A stretch of DNA of 30,304 bases from an uncultured Rhodocyclaceae bacterium (GTDB lineage Bacteria; Pseudomonadota; Gammaproteobacteria; Burkholderiales; Rhodocyclaceae), in the NCBI GenBank assembly GCA_900549295.1, contig URNG01000027.1:1-30304 (forward strand), written 5' to 3'. Shown in pieces: positions 24,290 through 30,304 of the stretch. How positions within the stretch are numbered: the first letter of the stretch is position 1; each line of letters opens with the position of its first letter. The notes beneath the pieces were generated by a model. The model made no database searches and was not told the DNA's origin. It saw only the letters and a program-made list of their open reading frames with translations. A program made the translations under genes and the position numbers.

Positions 24290-24865
24290 GTGATCGAACA
24301 GCGCAAACATCAACGTATCCGTTTCAGCGAACCGCCGCGCGTGCGCATCGGTTTCGCCGGGCGGGCGGGCGAAGGCACGCTGGAAAACCTGTCCATCTCC
24401 GGCCTCATGCTGCGCACGACACTCCCGCTCACCGCCCAGGGTGTCGCCGGTTGTGAGTTTTCCCTGTTCGGCTCGCCCGTCGCCGACGTCGCGGTCAGCG
24501 TGATGAACTGCCTGGGCGATCTGTACGGCGCGCGTTTCCGCATCGGCCTGATCAATCCGGTGCTGATCGAGGATGCCATGCGCGATGCCCTCATCAGCGG
24601 CAAGGCGTCGGGGCTCTCGGTGCACGATCTGGGCGGGCGCAAGGTGATGCGCATCAGCGGCGGCCTGAACGGTTCGCTGCGCAGCGATTTCATGCACGCG
24701 CTGACCCGTGTCGGCATCGACCACATCGATCTTTCCGGCGTCAGTCAGATCGATTCGGCCGGCTTATCGCTATGTCTGGTCGCCACCGAGCGCCACGGCG
24801 CCATCATCAGCGAACATTCCGCCTGCTCCGCCGAGGCCTGGGAAAAAGCGCAGAAACAGGCGTAA
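24290..24865 (+). CDS. PilZ-STAS two-domain protein
   Basis: A 191-residue cytoplasmic protein. The N-terminal PilZ domain keeps both c-di-GMP contacts: R5KHQR9 (RxxxR) and N33LSISG38 (N/DxSxxG). Residues 115-185 look like a STAS domain, with VMRISGGLNG at the start and HIDLSGVSQIDSAGLSL holding the phosphorylatable Ser156. This suggests a protein that reads c-di-GMP and binds a partner by its STAS part; the partner is unknown. The start is GTG at 24290, with AGGA nine bases upstream, giving the canonical short lead into RxxxR. Its stop touches the stop of the convergent GGDEF gene. Confidence 0.78.
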   Translation: MIEQRKHQRIRFSEPPRVRIGFAGRAGEGTLENLSISGLMLRTTLPLTAQGVAGCEFSLFGSPVADVAVSVMNCLGDLYGARFRIGLINPVLIEDAMRDALISGKASGLSVHDLGGRKVMRISGGLNGSLRSDFMHALTRVGIDHIDLSGVSQIDSAGLSLCLVATERHGAIISEHSACSAEAWEKAQKQA

Positions 24866-26965
24866 TCACGCGCCGCCCTGGCCACGCATCACCACGCCTT
24901 CAAACCAGGCGAGATAGGGCTCACGCGGCGCAACCGCAGAGCCGAAAGCGTAGCTGATTCCCTGTTCTCCCAAGGCTTCCAGCGTCGGCATGTCGTCCAC
25001 GTCACCGGCAATGGCCGGCACGCCGTATTCGGCCGTAATATCGAGAATGGCGCGCAGCAAGGCCGTCAGTGAATTGGTGCCGGGCAGGTTGCGCGTCAGG
25101 CCGGGGCTGATGTGGATGTAGCTCGGCGCGAGCGTATGCAACAGCGCAAACGAGGTGCTGCCCGCGCCAAAACCTTCCAGCGCGATCTGGCAACCCAGGG
25201 CGCGCACGCGCTGGGCAAAGGCCATGACGCGGCTGGTTTGCGCACTGGCGAGCGCCTCGTCGAACAGAAAGCACAGCCCCTGGCCGCGCATGCCCTGCGC
25301 GGTCAGGCGGTGCTCCAGAAAACCAAGCAGCGACGGGGTTTCCAGCGCCTTCGCCGAAAGCGGCAGCAGGCAGCACAGCTGCGTGGCCCGGTGCCGGCTG
25401 CGCGCGAGCAGATCGAGGGCCGCCGTCAGCACGTGCCTATCGCACGCCTCGGCCACGCCCTGGCGCTCTGCGGCATCGAGCAGTACCTGATACGACATCG
25501 GCTCGACCATGCGTTGCCAATGCAGTGTCAGCAGGCACAGTTTCACATCATTCGTACTGCCGCGCACGGGATGGATCGGCGTGGCCTCGATATGCAACTC
25601 GCCATCGGCCAGCGCCGCCCCCAGTTGCTCGCTCCAGGCCGGGGGCGAGCGGCGGCGCTCCTCTCCAAGCGCTTCCGGGCTGCTTTCGCACACCCCGCCA
25701 GCGCCCAACTGGCGCGCTTCCAGACAGGCGGCATCGCTGCGGATCAACATTTCCTGCGCGTTGCGCACCGACATCGTCGCCGGACTCAGGCCGATGCGGA
25801 TGACTACCGAGAACACCTTGTCCTGCCAGATGAAGCGGTATGCAGCGACCAGCTTGCACAGTTCCTGCGCCACCTGCCGGGCCCGCGCCGCCGTCGTGGC
25901 GGCAAGGATGATGCCGAATTCGTCCCCGCCCAGACGCCCCAGGCAATCCTGGGGCCGCAACTGGCGGCCCAGCAGTTGCGCCATCTGCCGCAACAATTCG
26001 TCGCCTGCCCGGTGACCGCAGCTTTCGTTGACGTTTTTCAAACGCCCGATGTTGATCTGCAACAGGCAGAACGAATCGCCACCCGCATGCAGGGCCGTGA
26101 GCGAGCGCTGCAGGCATTCCTCGAACTCGCGCCGGTTCACGAGGCCGGTCAGCGGATCGTGGCGTGCCTGGAATACCAGTTGCGCGGTCGCCTCCTCGAT
26201 CCGGGTCTGCAACGCCCGGCGGGCTTCTTCGGCGTGTTCGGCCATGTCGTTGAAACCGGCTTCCAGCACCCCCAGCTCGCCCCCGGAATCCGCCGTCACC
26301 CGCGTCGCCCACTGCCCGGACGACATCGCCCGCACGGCGCGCACCAGGCGCTGCAGCGGATGTACGAGCTGGCGGGCAAGCAGCGAGGAGAGCAGACTCA
26401 TCACGACGAGCACCAGCACCAAAGCCAGCCCCCCGTGAATCATCAAGGCGCGGCGGCGCTCGCTGATCGGCGCTTTGTCCAGTTCGATGAACACCTTGCC
26501 GATCACCTCACGCGACTCATCGACGACGAAACCGGGCAGATCGAGCGGCGGCAAGCCCTCGTCGGCACTGCGCACGACCGGCGCGGCAAACGCCAGCCAC
26601 TGCGGCTGATCGGCCACCTGCACCGGCGCGCCGATGGTCTGCTGCAGGACATCCGCCGTCAGCGAAATGCGTCCGCTGGCCGCCAGGGTACGCCCCTTGG
26701 CATCGACGATGAGCACCGCCTTCACCCCGCTTTCCGCCCCCGCAGCCCGCGCCAGCCCCTGGATGCTCTCGCGCTGCCCGGTGATGATGGCGTATTCGCT
26801 GATCGGCGCGAGATAACGCACGATGGACAAGCCCTTGCTCTGCATCTGCTCCTCCAAGGCATCCAGGCCGGTCAGGGAAAAATAGCTGACCAGCAGGACG
26901 GTGAGCAGCGCACTCGGCAGCAGCGTGAGAAAAAGCAGTTTCTGGCGCAGGCTGAGAGAGGTCAT
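24866..26965 (-). CDS. membrane GGDEF protein with degenerate EAL domain
   Basis: A 699-residue inner-membrane signalling protein. A first helix (residues 8-30) leads into a periplasmic sensor with BarA-like wording (SIVRYLAPISEYAIITGQRESI), then a second helix (about 170-195), HAMP (about 195-250) and GGDEF. GGDEF is intact at 346-350 with an RPQD inhibitory site five residues before it, so diguanylate cyclase activity is plausible. The C-terminal EAL-like domain (about 440-690) has lost its signature residues: no EAL triplet, EGFGAG in place of DDFGTG, AGDVDD in place of the AEGVE region, and no lysine in YIHISPGL. It is likely not a phosphodiesterase; it may bind c-di-GMP or a partner, as in LapD. 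ATG at 26965 is preferred over GTG at 26971. Confidence 0.85.
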   Translation of the reverse strand: MTSLSLRQKLLFLTLLPSALLTVLLVSYFSLTGLDALEEQMQSKGLSIVRYLAPISEYAIITGQRESIQGLARAAGAESGVKAVLIVDAKGRTLAASGRISLTADVLQQTIGAPVQVADQPQWLAFAAPVVRSADEGLPPLDLPGFVVDESREVIGKVFIELDKAPISERRRALMIHGGLALVLVLVVMSLLSSLLARQLVHPLQRLVRAVRAMSSGQWATRVTADSGGELGVLEAGFNDMAEHAEEARRALQTRIEEATAQLVFQARHDPLTGLVNRREFEECLQRSLTALHAGGDSFCLLQINIGRLKNVNESCGHRAGDELLRQMAQLLGRQLRPQDCLGRLGGDEFGIILAATTAARARQVAQELCKLVAAYRFIWQDKVFSVVIRIGLSPATMSVRNAQEMLIRSDAACLEARQLGAGGVCESSPEALGEERRRSPPAWSEQLGAALADGELHIEATPIHPVRGSTNDVKLCLLTLHWQRMVEPMSYQVLLDAAERQGVAEACDRHVLTAALDLLARSRHRATQLCCLLPLSAKALETPSLLGFLEHRLTAQGMRGQGLCFLFDEALASAQTSRVMAFAQRVRALGCQIALEGFGAGSTSFALLHTLAPSYIHISPGLTRNLPGTNSLTALLRAILDITAEYGVPAIAGDVDDMPTLEALGEQGISYAFGSAVAPREPYLAWFEGVVMRGQGGA

Positions 26966-27013
26966 CGGCACGCTTGGGAAAATGGGTCAGAAGCAGCGAA
27001 ACGGGGCGGTGAA

Positions 27014-28033
27014 TCAGGGGCGACGGCGGCGAGCGGTGTCCAGATGCTCGCACAGACGCTCGGTGCCGTCGAGGATGCGCGCCGTATGACGCTGCATGAT
27101 GTCCGGGTTGATGTGAAAGAGATTGTCGCGCGCCACTGCCGTCATGCCCGGCCACTTCTCCCAATCGCTCAACCATTCCGGGCGCGCCTCGGCCATGCCG
27201 GTAGCGACGATGGCTTCGGGGTCGGCCGCGATCACCGCTTCCAGACTGACGCGCGGTGCCATGCTCGGCAGCGCGCCGAAAACGTTTTCCCCCCCGCACA
27301 CGCGCAAGGCGTCGCTGATGATCTGCGTCTTGCCCACGGTAATCAGCGGCGCTTTCCAGACCTGATAGAAAGTGCGCACCTTCGGTTTGTCCTGGTTTGC
27401 CGCCTGCAAAGCCGCCAGGCGCCGGCGAAATGCCTGCGCCGCCGCGCGGGCCGTGGTTTCGGTGCCTGCCAGTTCGCCGTAGCGTTCGATCTGGCACGCC
27501 ACGTCGGCCAGGTTGTTGGGCTGCGAGACATAGACCGGCACCCCCAGCGCCCGCAACTTGTCGGCCTGCGCCATGTTGTTGCCGCTTTCCCAGACGATCA
27601 CCAGATCGGGTTGCACAGCCAGCACGGCTTCCAGATCGATGCGCGAATAACTCCCCACGCGCGGGATGCGTTTGGCCGCTTCCGGGTAATCGCTGTACTG
27701 CACCGTGCCAACGATTTTCTCGCCCGCTCCGGCCGAATACAGCACTTCGGTGATGTGCGGGGCCAGAGCCACGATGCGCTGCGCCGGTTTGGGCAGGCGC
27801 AGCGTGTGGCCGGCATCGTCGGTAAATACCCGTTCAGCCAGGGCCGGGGCGCTGAAAACTGCGTTCAGAGCCACACTGAGCGCCGCGCCAAAAACGAGGC
27901 TGGCGAAACGCTGAACAAATCCGTTCGCCCTGAGCTTGTCGAAGGGCATCACCCGCAAAATCAAGGGCTTCGACAGGCTCAGCCCGAACGGTTTTGATTT
28001 ATTCAGAACTTCCCTAACGAACCGTTTTTTCAT
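27014..28033 (-). CDS. btuF: periplasmic cobalamin-binding protein BtuF, repeat-interrupted signal region
   Basis: A 339-residue substrate-binding protein for vitamin B12/cobinamide uptake, delivering to a BtuCD ABC transporter (not in this window). The mature part begins ERVFTDDAGHTLRLPKPAQRIVALAPHITEVLYSAGAGEKIVG, typical of BtuF/FepB-like clamps. It continues with VGSYSRIDLEAVLAVQPDLVI and ends near HINPDIMQRHTARILDG. The signal peptide core is residues 42-62, cleaved after APALA. Residues about 10-41 are encoded by an inverted repeat (27911-28006) of exactly 96 bp that keeps the frame. ATG at 28033 overlaps cobC by 20 bp; ATG at 27949, inside the repeat, is an alternative start. Confidence 0.85.
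   Translation of the reverse strand: MKKRFVREVLNKSKPFGLSLSKPLILRVMPFDKLRANGFVQRFASLVFGAALSVALNAVFSAPALAERVFTDDAGHTLRLPKPAQRIVALAPHITEVLYSAGAGEKIVGTVQYSDYPEAAKRIPRVGSYSRIDLEAVLAVQPDLVIVWESGNNMAQADKLRALGVPVYVSQPNNLADVACQIERYGELAGTETTARAAAQAFRRRLAALQAANQDKPKVRTFYQVWKAPLITVGKTQIISDALRVCGGENVFGALPSMAPRVSLEAVIAADPEAIVATGMAEARPEWLSDWEKWPGMTAVARDNLFHINPDIMQRHTARILDGTERLCEHLDTARRRRP
27911..28006. repeat. 96-bp imperfect palindromic repeat (REP/BIME-like) inside btuF
   Basis: The inner arms are 27921-27947 and 27965-27991, 27 nt each, matching at most positions as reverse complements; one arm contains CTGAGCTTGTCGAAG and the other CTTCGACAGGCTCAG. The outer arms CTGAACAAATC (27911-27921) and GATTTATTCAG (27996-28006) extend the palindrome. 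Similar CGTTCG...TGTCGAAG elements are dispersed in many environmental betaproteobacterial genomes, to my recollection. Confidence 0.75.
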
Positions 28034-29021
28034 CTTTTTTCCATTCCGCAATGGCCGCTGCCAGACGCTGCCAGCCCGCTTCATCCGGCGGCAGACCAAA
28101 ACGCAGCAAAGGTTCCGGCACGTAGTGGCGCGTCAGGATGGCGCGCCGGGCAAAAAACTCGTGCAAGGCAGCGGCTTTTTCTTCCTTCAGCGTGGCAAAC
28201 AAGGCCGTTGCCCGCACTTCGCCCAGGGGCGCAAGCAGCGCCTGCAAGCGGCGGCCCTGTTCCAGCAAGGCCACCCGCGTATTTTCCTGCCAGCTGCGAT
28301 CGTTCAGCGCCAGCCGGGCCGCTTCACGCGACGGCCCCGCCACCGCCCACGGCCCCAGGTGTTCAGCCAGCTGCGCCCGGATTTTTTCCGCCGCGAAGAT
28401 GAAGCCGACTCGAATTCCGGCCAGACCAAAGAACTTGCCCAAAGAGCGCAACACGATCAGATTGGGCGCGGCTGCCGTGCCCGCGAGCGGTGCCAGGCTT
28501 TCTTCCGGCGTCGGATCGATGAAGGCTTCATCGACGATCAGCCAGCCGCCGCGCGCGGCGAGTTCCTGCGCCGCCGCCAGCAAGGCCGCGCGCGGCTGCG
28601 CCCGAGCCGTCGGATTGTTCGGATTGCACAGCAAAACATACGGCGTCGCCGCCGCCAAAGCGCGGGCCAGCGGCGCGTCGCGCAACAACCGCAGCCGATG
28701 CCCGGCACGCTGCCAAGCCTGCGGATGCTCGTTATATACCGGCCCCAGACAGGCGATGCTGGCGCGCGGCAAGAACAGCGGCAAACTCTGGATCGCCGCC
28801 TGCGAGCCAGGCAAAGGCAGAAGCGCCGCATTGCCGTAATAGCCCGCCGCAGCGGCTTCCAGGCCGTCGTCCTCTTCCGGCAGCCGCTGCCAGACGCTGG
28901 CCGGCAAAGCAGGCACCGGCCAACCCTGCGGATTGATGCCGGTCGATAAATCCAGCCAATCCGCCTCCGGGATGCCATGGCGCATGGCCGCCGCGCGCAG
29001 ACGCCCACCGTGTTCAAGCAC
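28014..29021 (-). CDS. cobC: L-threonine-O-3-phosphate decarboxylase CobC (aminotransferase fold)
   Basis: A 335-residue PLP enzyme (CobC in Pseudomonas naming, CobD in Salmonella) that makes (R)-1-aminopropan-2-ol phosphate for the nucleotide loop of cobalamin. It begins MLEHGGRLRAAAMRHGIPEADWLDLSTGINP, the family hallmark, has VLLCNPNNPTAR and VDEAFIDPTPEESL, and carries the PLP lysine in LRSLGKFFGLAGIRVGF. Length is normal. Its start overlaps the cbiB end by 8 bp and its end overlaps btuF, so the three form one - strand operon. Cytoplasmic. Confidence 0.92.
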   Translation of the reverse strand: MLEHGGRLRAAAMRHGIPEADWLDLSTGINPQGWPVPALPASVWQRLPEEDDGLEAAAAGYYGNAALLPLPGSQAAIQSLPLFLPRASIACLGPVYNEHPQAWQRAGHRLRLLRDAPLARALAAATPYVLLCNPNNPTARAQPRAALLAAAQELAARGGWLIVDEAFIDPTPEESLAPLAGTAAAPNLIVLRSLGKFFGLAGIRVGFIFAAEKIRAQLAEHLGPWAVAGPSREAARLALNDRSWQENTRVALLEQGRRLQALLAPLGEVRATALFATLKEEKAAALHEFFARRAILTRHYVPEPLLRFGLPPDEAGWQRLAAAIAEWKKDEKTVR

Positions 29022-29982
29022 GCCACACCTCCGCGACGCCGAGCGACAAAGCCGTCAGCAAAAACAAGGCGGCCAGCCAGCACCACAGACCCCGCGTCAC
29101 CAGCCGGCTGGCCCGCAGGACATCTACCGCCTGCGGCGGCGCGGCACAGCCGAGCAGCGGGCGGATTTCCTCGTGTCCGTGATAAATCGCCGCGCCGCCG
29201 CAGCGCACACCCAGGCTCCCCGCCCCCGCCGCCATGACGGGCCCGGCATTCGGACTGTCCCAGGTCGGCGCCTGCCCGCGCCAGCAGGCCAGCGCCTGCC
29301 GGGTATGGCCCAGCAAGGCATAGGTCAGCGCCGTCAGCCGGGCAGGCAGATAATTCAGCACGTCATCGACCCGCGCCGCGCAGCGGCCGAAGGCATTGAA
29401 ACGCGCGTTGCGATAGCCCCACATGGCATCCAGGGTATTCGCCAGACGATAAAGCAGCGCCCCCGGCGCACCTGCCACGGCAAACCAGAACAGGGCGGCG
29501 AATACCGCGTCGTTGCCGTTCTCCAGCACCGATTCCACCGCCGCCCGCGCCACGCCGGCTTCATCCAGATCGGCGGTTTCACGTGAAACGATCCAGCCGA
29601 CCCGCCGCCGGGCTTCCGGCAGATCCCCGGCCTGCAAGGGCGTGGCAATCGCCGCCGCATGTTCGGACAGGCTGCGCGCGCCCAGACAGAAATAGAGCAC
29701 CAGCACGTCGAGCAGCCAATTCATCCAGCCCGGCGACACCCGCTGCAAGAAAACCAGCAGCAGCACGCCGGGCAGGACGATCAAGCTCCACGCCAGCACC
29801 CCCGCAAGCACCGTGCTTCCTGTTTTTCGATTGCCCCGCACTTCCACCCACGCCGCCACGTTGCCAAAGCCGACCAGCGGATGCCAGCGCCGCGCCTCGC
29901 CCAGCCAGCGGTCAAGCAGCACCGCCGCGAGCGCGGCCAGCGGCAAGGCCAATGTCTGGAAAAGAAGAACCGCGTAGCTCAT
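29014..29982 (-). CDS. cbiB: adenosylcobinamide-phosphate synthase CbiB/CobD
   Basis: A 322-residue inner-membrane enzyme joining the aminopropanol arm to adenosylcobyric acid. Family motifs include LLDRWLGEARRWHPLVGFGN, ARRRVGWIVSRETADLDEAGVARAAVESVLENGNDAV, ANTLDAMWGYRNARFNAFGRCAARVDDVLNYLPARLTA and the late APTWDSPNAGPVMAAGAGSLGV. Several hydrophobic helices are spread along it. The IVSRETA codons carry a perfect parS palindrome (29576-29589). ATG at 29982 has no strong ribosome binding site. Naming differs between Salmonella (CbiB) and Pseudomonas (CobD). Confidence 0.93.
   Translation of the reverse strand: MSYAVLLFQTLALPLAALAAVLLDRWLGEARRWHPLVGFGNVAAWVEVRGNRKTGSTVLAGVLAWSLIVLPGVLLLVFLQRVSPGWMNWLLDVLVLYFCLGARSLSEHAAAIATPLQAGDLPEARRRVGWIVSRETADLDEAGVARAAVESVLENGNDAVFAALFWFAVAGAPGALLYRLANTLDAMWGYRNARFNAFGRCAARVDDVLNYLPARLTALTYALLGHTRQALACWRGQAPTWDSPNAGPVMAAGAGSLGVRCGGAAIYHGHEEIRPLLGCAAPPQAVDVLRASRLVTRGLWCWLAALFLLTALSLGVAEVWRA
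29576..29589. promoter_or_regulatory. parS-like ParB-binding site 2, inside cbiB
   Basis: GTTTCACGTGAAAC again, in the same 16-mer context (GGTTTCACGTGAAACG, 29575-29590) as at 14026-14041, about 15.5 kb away. It encodes part of the conserved SRET stretch of CbiB, so coding and segregation functions would share the bases. Confidence 0.85.
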
Positions 29983-30003
29983 GGTTGAAAGCTGAAAAAA
30001 TCA

Positions 30004-30096
30004 CCGCAGAGGCGCAGAGGGAAGGAGGCACACAGAGGAAGGCGCGGCAGAAACGCCTTGCCCTGCGTGCCTCCGCATTTCTCCGCGCCTCTGCGG
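30004..30096. repeat. imperfect inverted repeat upstream of cbiB
   Basis: CCGCAGAGGCGCAGAG (30004-30019) matches the reverse complement of 30081-30096 at 15 of 16 positions, and the match continues inward with GGAGGCAC/GTGCCTCC and nearby bases. It fills most of the 139-bp gap between cbiB and the partial upstream gene. The CGCAGAGGCGCAGAG theme is a common dispersed repeat in environmental genomes, to my recollection. Confidence 0.65.
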
Positions 30097-30121
30097 CAAG
30101 CCCCGGCTACGGCTACGGAAC

Positions 30122-30304
30122 TCATTGCGGAAACACCCCCCGCGTCTGCATGGCGTCCTGCAAGGCGGCCGCGCTTCGCGTCAGCGGCTCGGCCCGCGCA
30201 TCATCGGCCTGCCCCCATTGATCGTAGTAAAGCAGATCGGCAATCGGCAGGCGCGGCAGCCAGCCGGCGGTTTCCAGTTCCGGCCTGTCGTGAAAATGGC
30301 TGAC
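30122..30304 (-). CDS. 3' end of an unidentified gene upstream of cbiB
   Basis: On the - strand an open frame enters from the window edge and ends in TGA at 30124-30122, giving 60 residues. The piece reads FHDRPELETAGWLPRLPIAD, then LLYYDQWGQADDARAEPLTR, ending MQTRGVFPQ. I do not recognise the family. Codon use is like its neighbours and its position ahead of cbiB suggests a cobalamin-related or accessory gene, which is only context. No start lies in the window. Confidence 0.55.
   Translation of the reverse strand, partial: VSHFHDRPELETAGWLPRLPIADLLYYDQWGQADDARAEPLTRSAAALQDAMQTRGVFPQ

Noticed and set aside
25112..27997. A 961-codon open frame on the + strand opposite the GGDEF gene and btuF
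   Set aside because: It is the antisense shadow of two well-supported - strand genes; its translation is low-complexity H/R/Q-rich with no family motif.
1..30304. tRNA, rRNA, CRISPR arrays, prophage or insertion sequences
   Set aside because: No cloverleaf, rRNA-like stretch, regular spaced repeats, transposase or integrase wording was found on reading either strand.

Overview
This window looks like a chromosomal segment from a high-GC betaproteobacterium, most likely of the Rhodocyclales type. The basis is GC-rich coding, DUF4390-NtrYX after rsmB, DUF1840, a YqjDEK cluster, metX-metW order and CptA-type sulfatase. No rRNA, tRNA, CRISPR array, prophage or insertion sequence was seen. Two identical parS-like palindromes (14027-14040 and 29576-29589) and a DnaA-box-bearing gap between hemE and priA suggest an origin-proximal location, which is inference.

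Left edge (1-410): a broken 3' fragment of a Bacteroidetes-like aldose 1-epimerase (galM) with two apparent frame breaks. It is followed by an 11-G run and an abruptly truncated rsmB. This looks like a chimeric join or poor-quality contig end.

407-9569 (+ strand): rsmB (5'-truncated), a DUF4390 exported protein, an NtrY-like kinase, an NtrX-like regulator whose AAA+ domain has lost its key motifs, trkA, trkH and hemE. Most are tightly packed or overlapping. The theme is envelope/redox sensing, potassium uptake and haem synthesis.

9570-16139: a 249-bp hemE-priA gap with DnaA boxes and inverted repeats, then priA and a cytoplasmic-looking EF-hand/dockerin-type calcium-binding protein (+). A convergent MFS transporter and a degenerate methyltransferase-like gene follow (-), with parS between them. 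After a 409-bp, relatively AT-rich gap come a DUF1840 gene (+) and a small helical protein with a CheZ-like D-x3-Q motif (-).

16220-22332: cell-envelope block: an N-acetylmuramoyl-L-alanine amidase (+), convergent murB and a CptA-type phosphoethanolamine transferase (-), then yqjD-yqjE-yqjK-ampG as one overlapping + strand unit (stress/membrane-anchored proteins and muropeptide import).

22339-26965: methionine block metX-metW (-), led by a promoter, a SAM-II riboswitch and an intrinsic terminator. A divergent PilZ-STAS gene abuts, tail to tail, a BarA-like-sensor/HAMP/GGDEF protein with a decayed EAL domain, so two c-di-GMP proteins sit side by side.

27014-30304: cobalamin block on the - strand: a partial unknown gene, cbiB, cobC and btuF. 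An inverted-repeat element of 96 bp lies in frame inside the btuF signal region, a second inverted repeat lies upstream of cbiB, and a parS lies inside cbiB.
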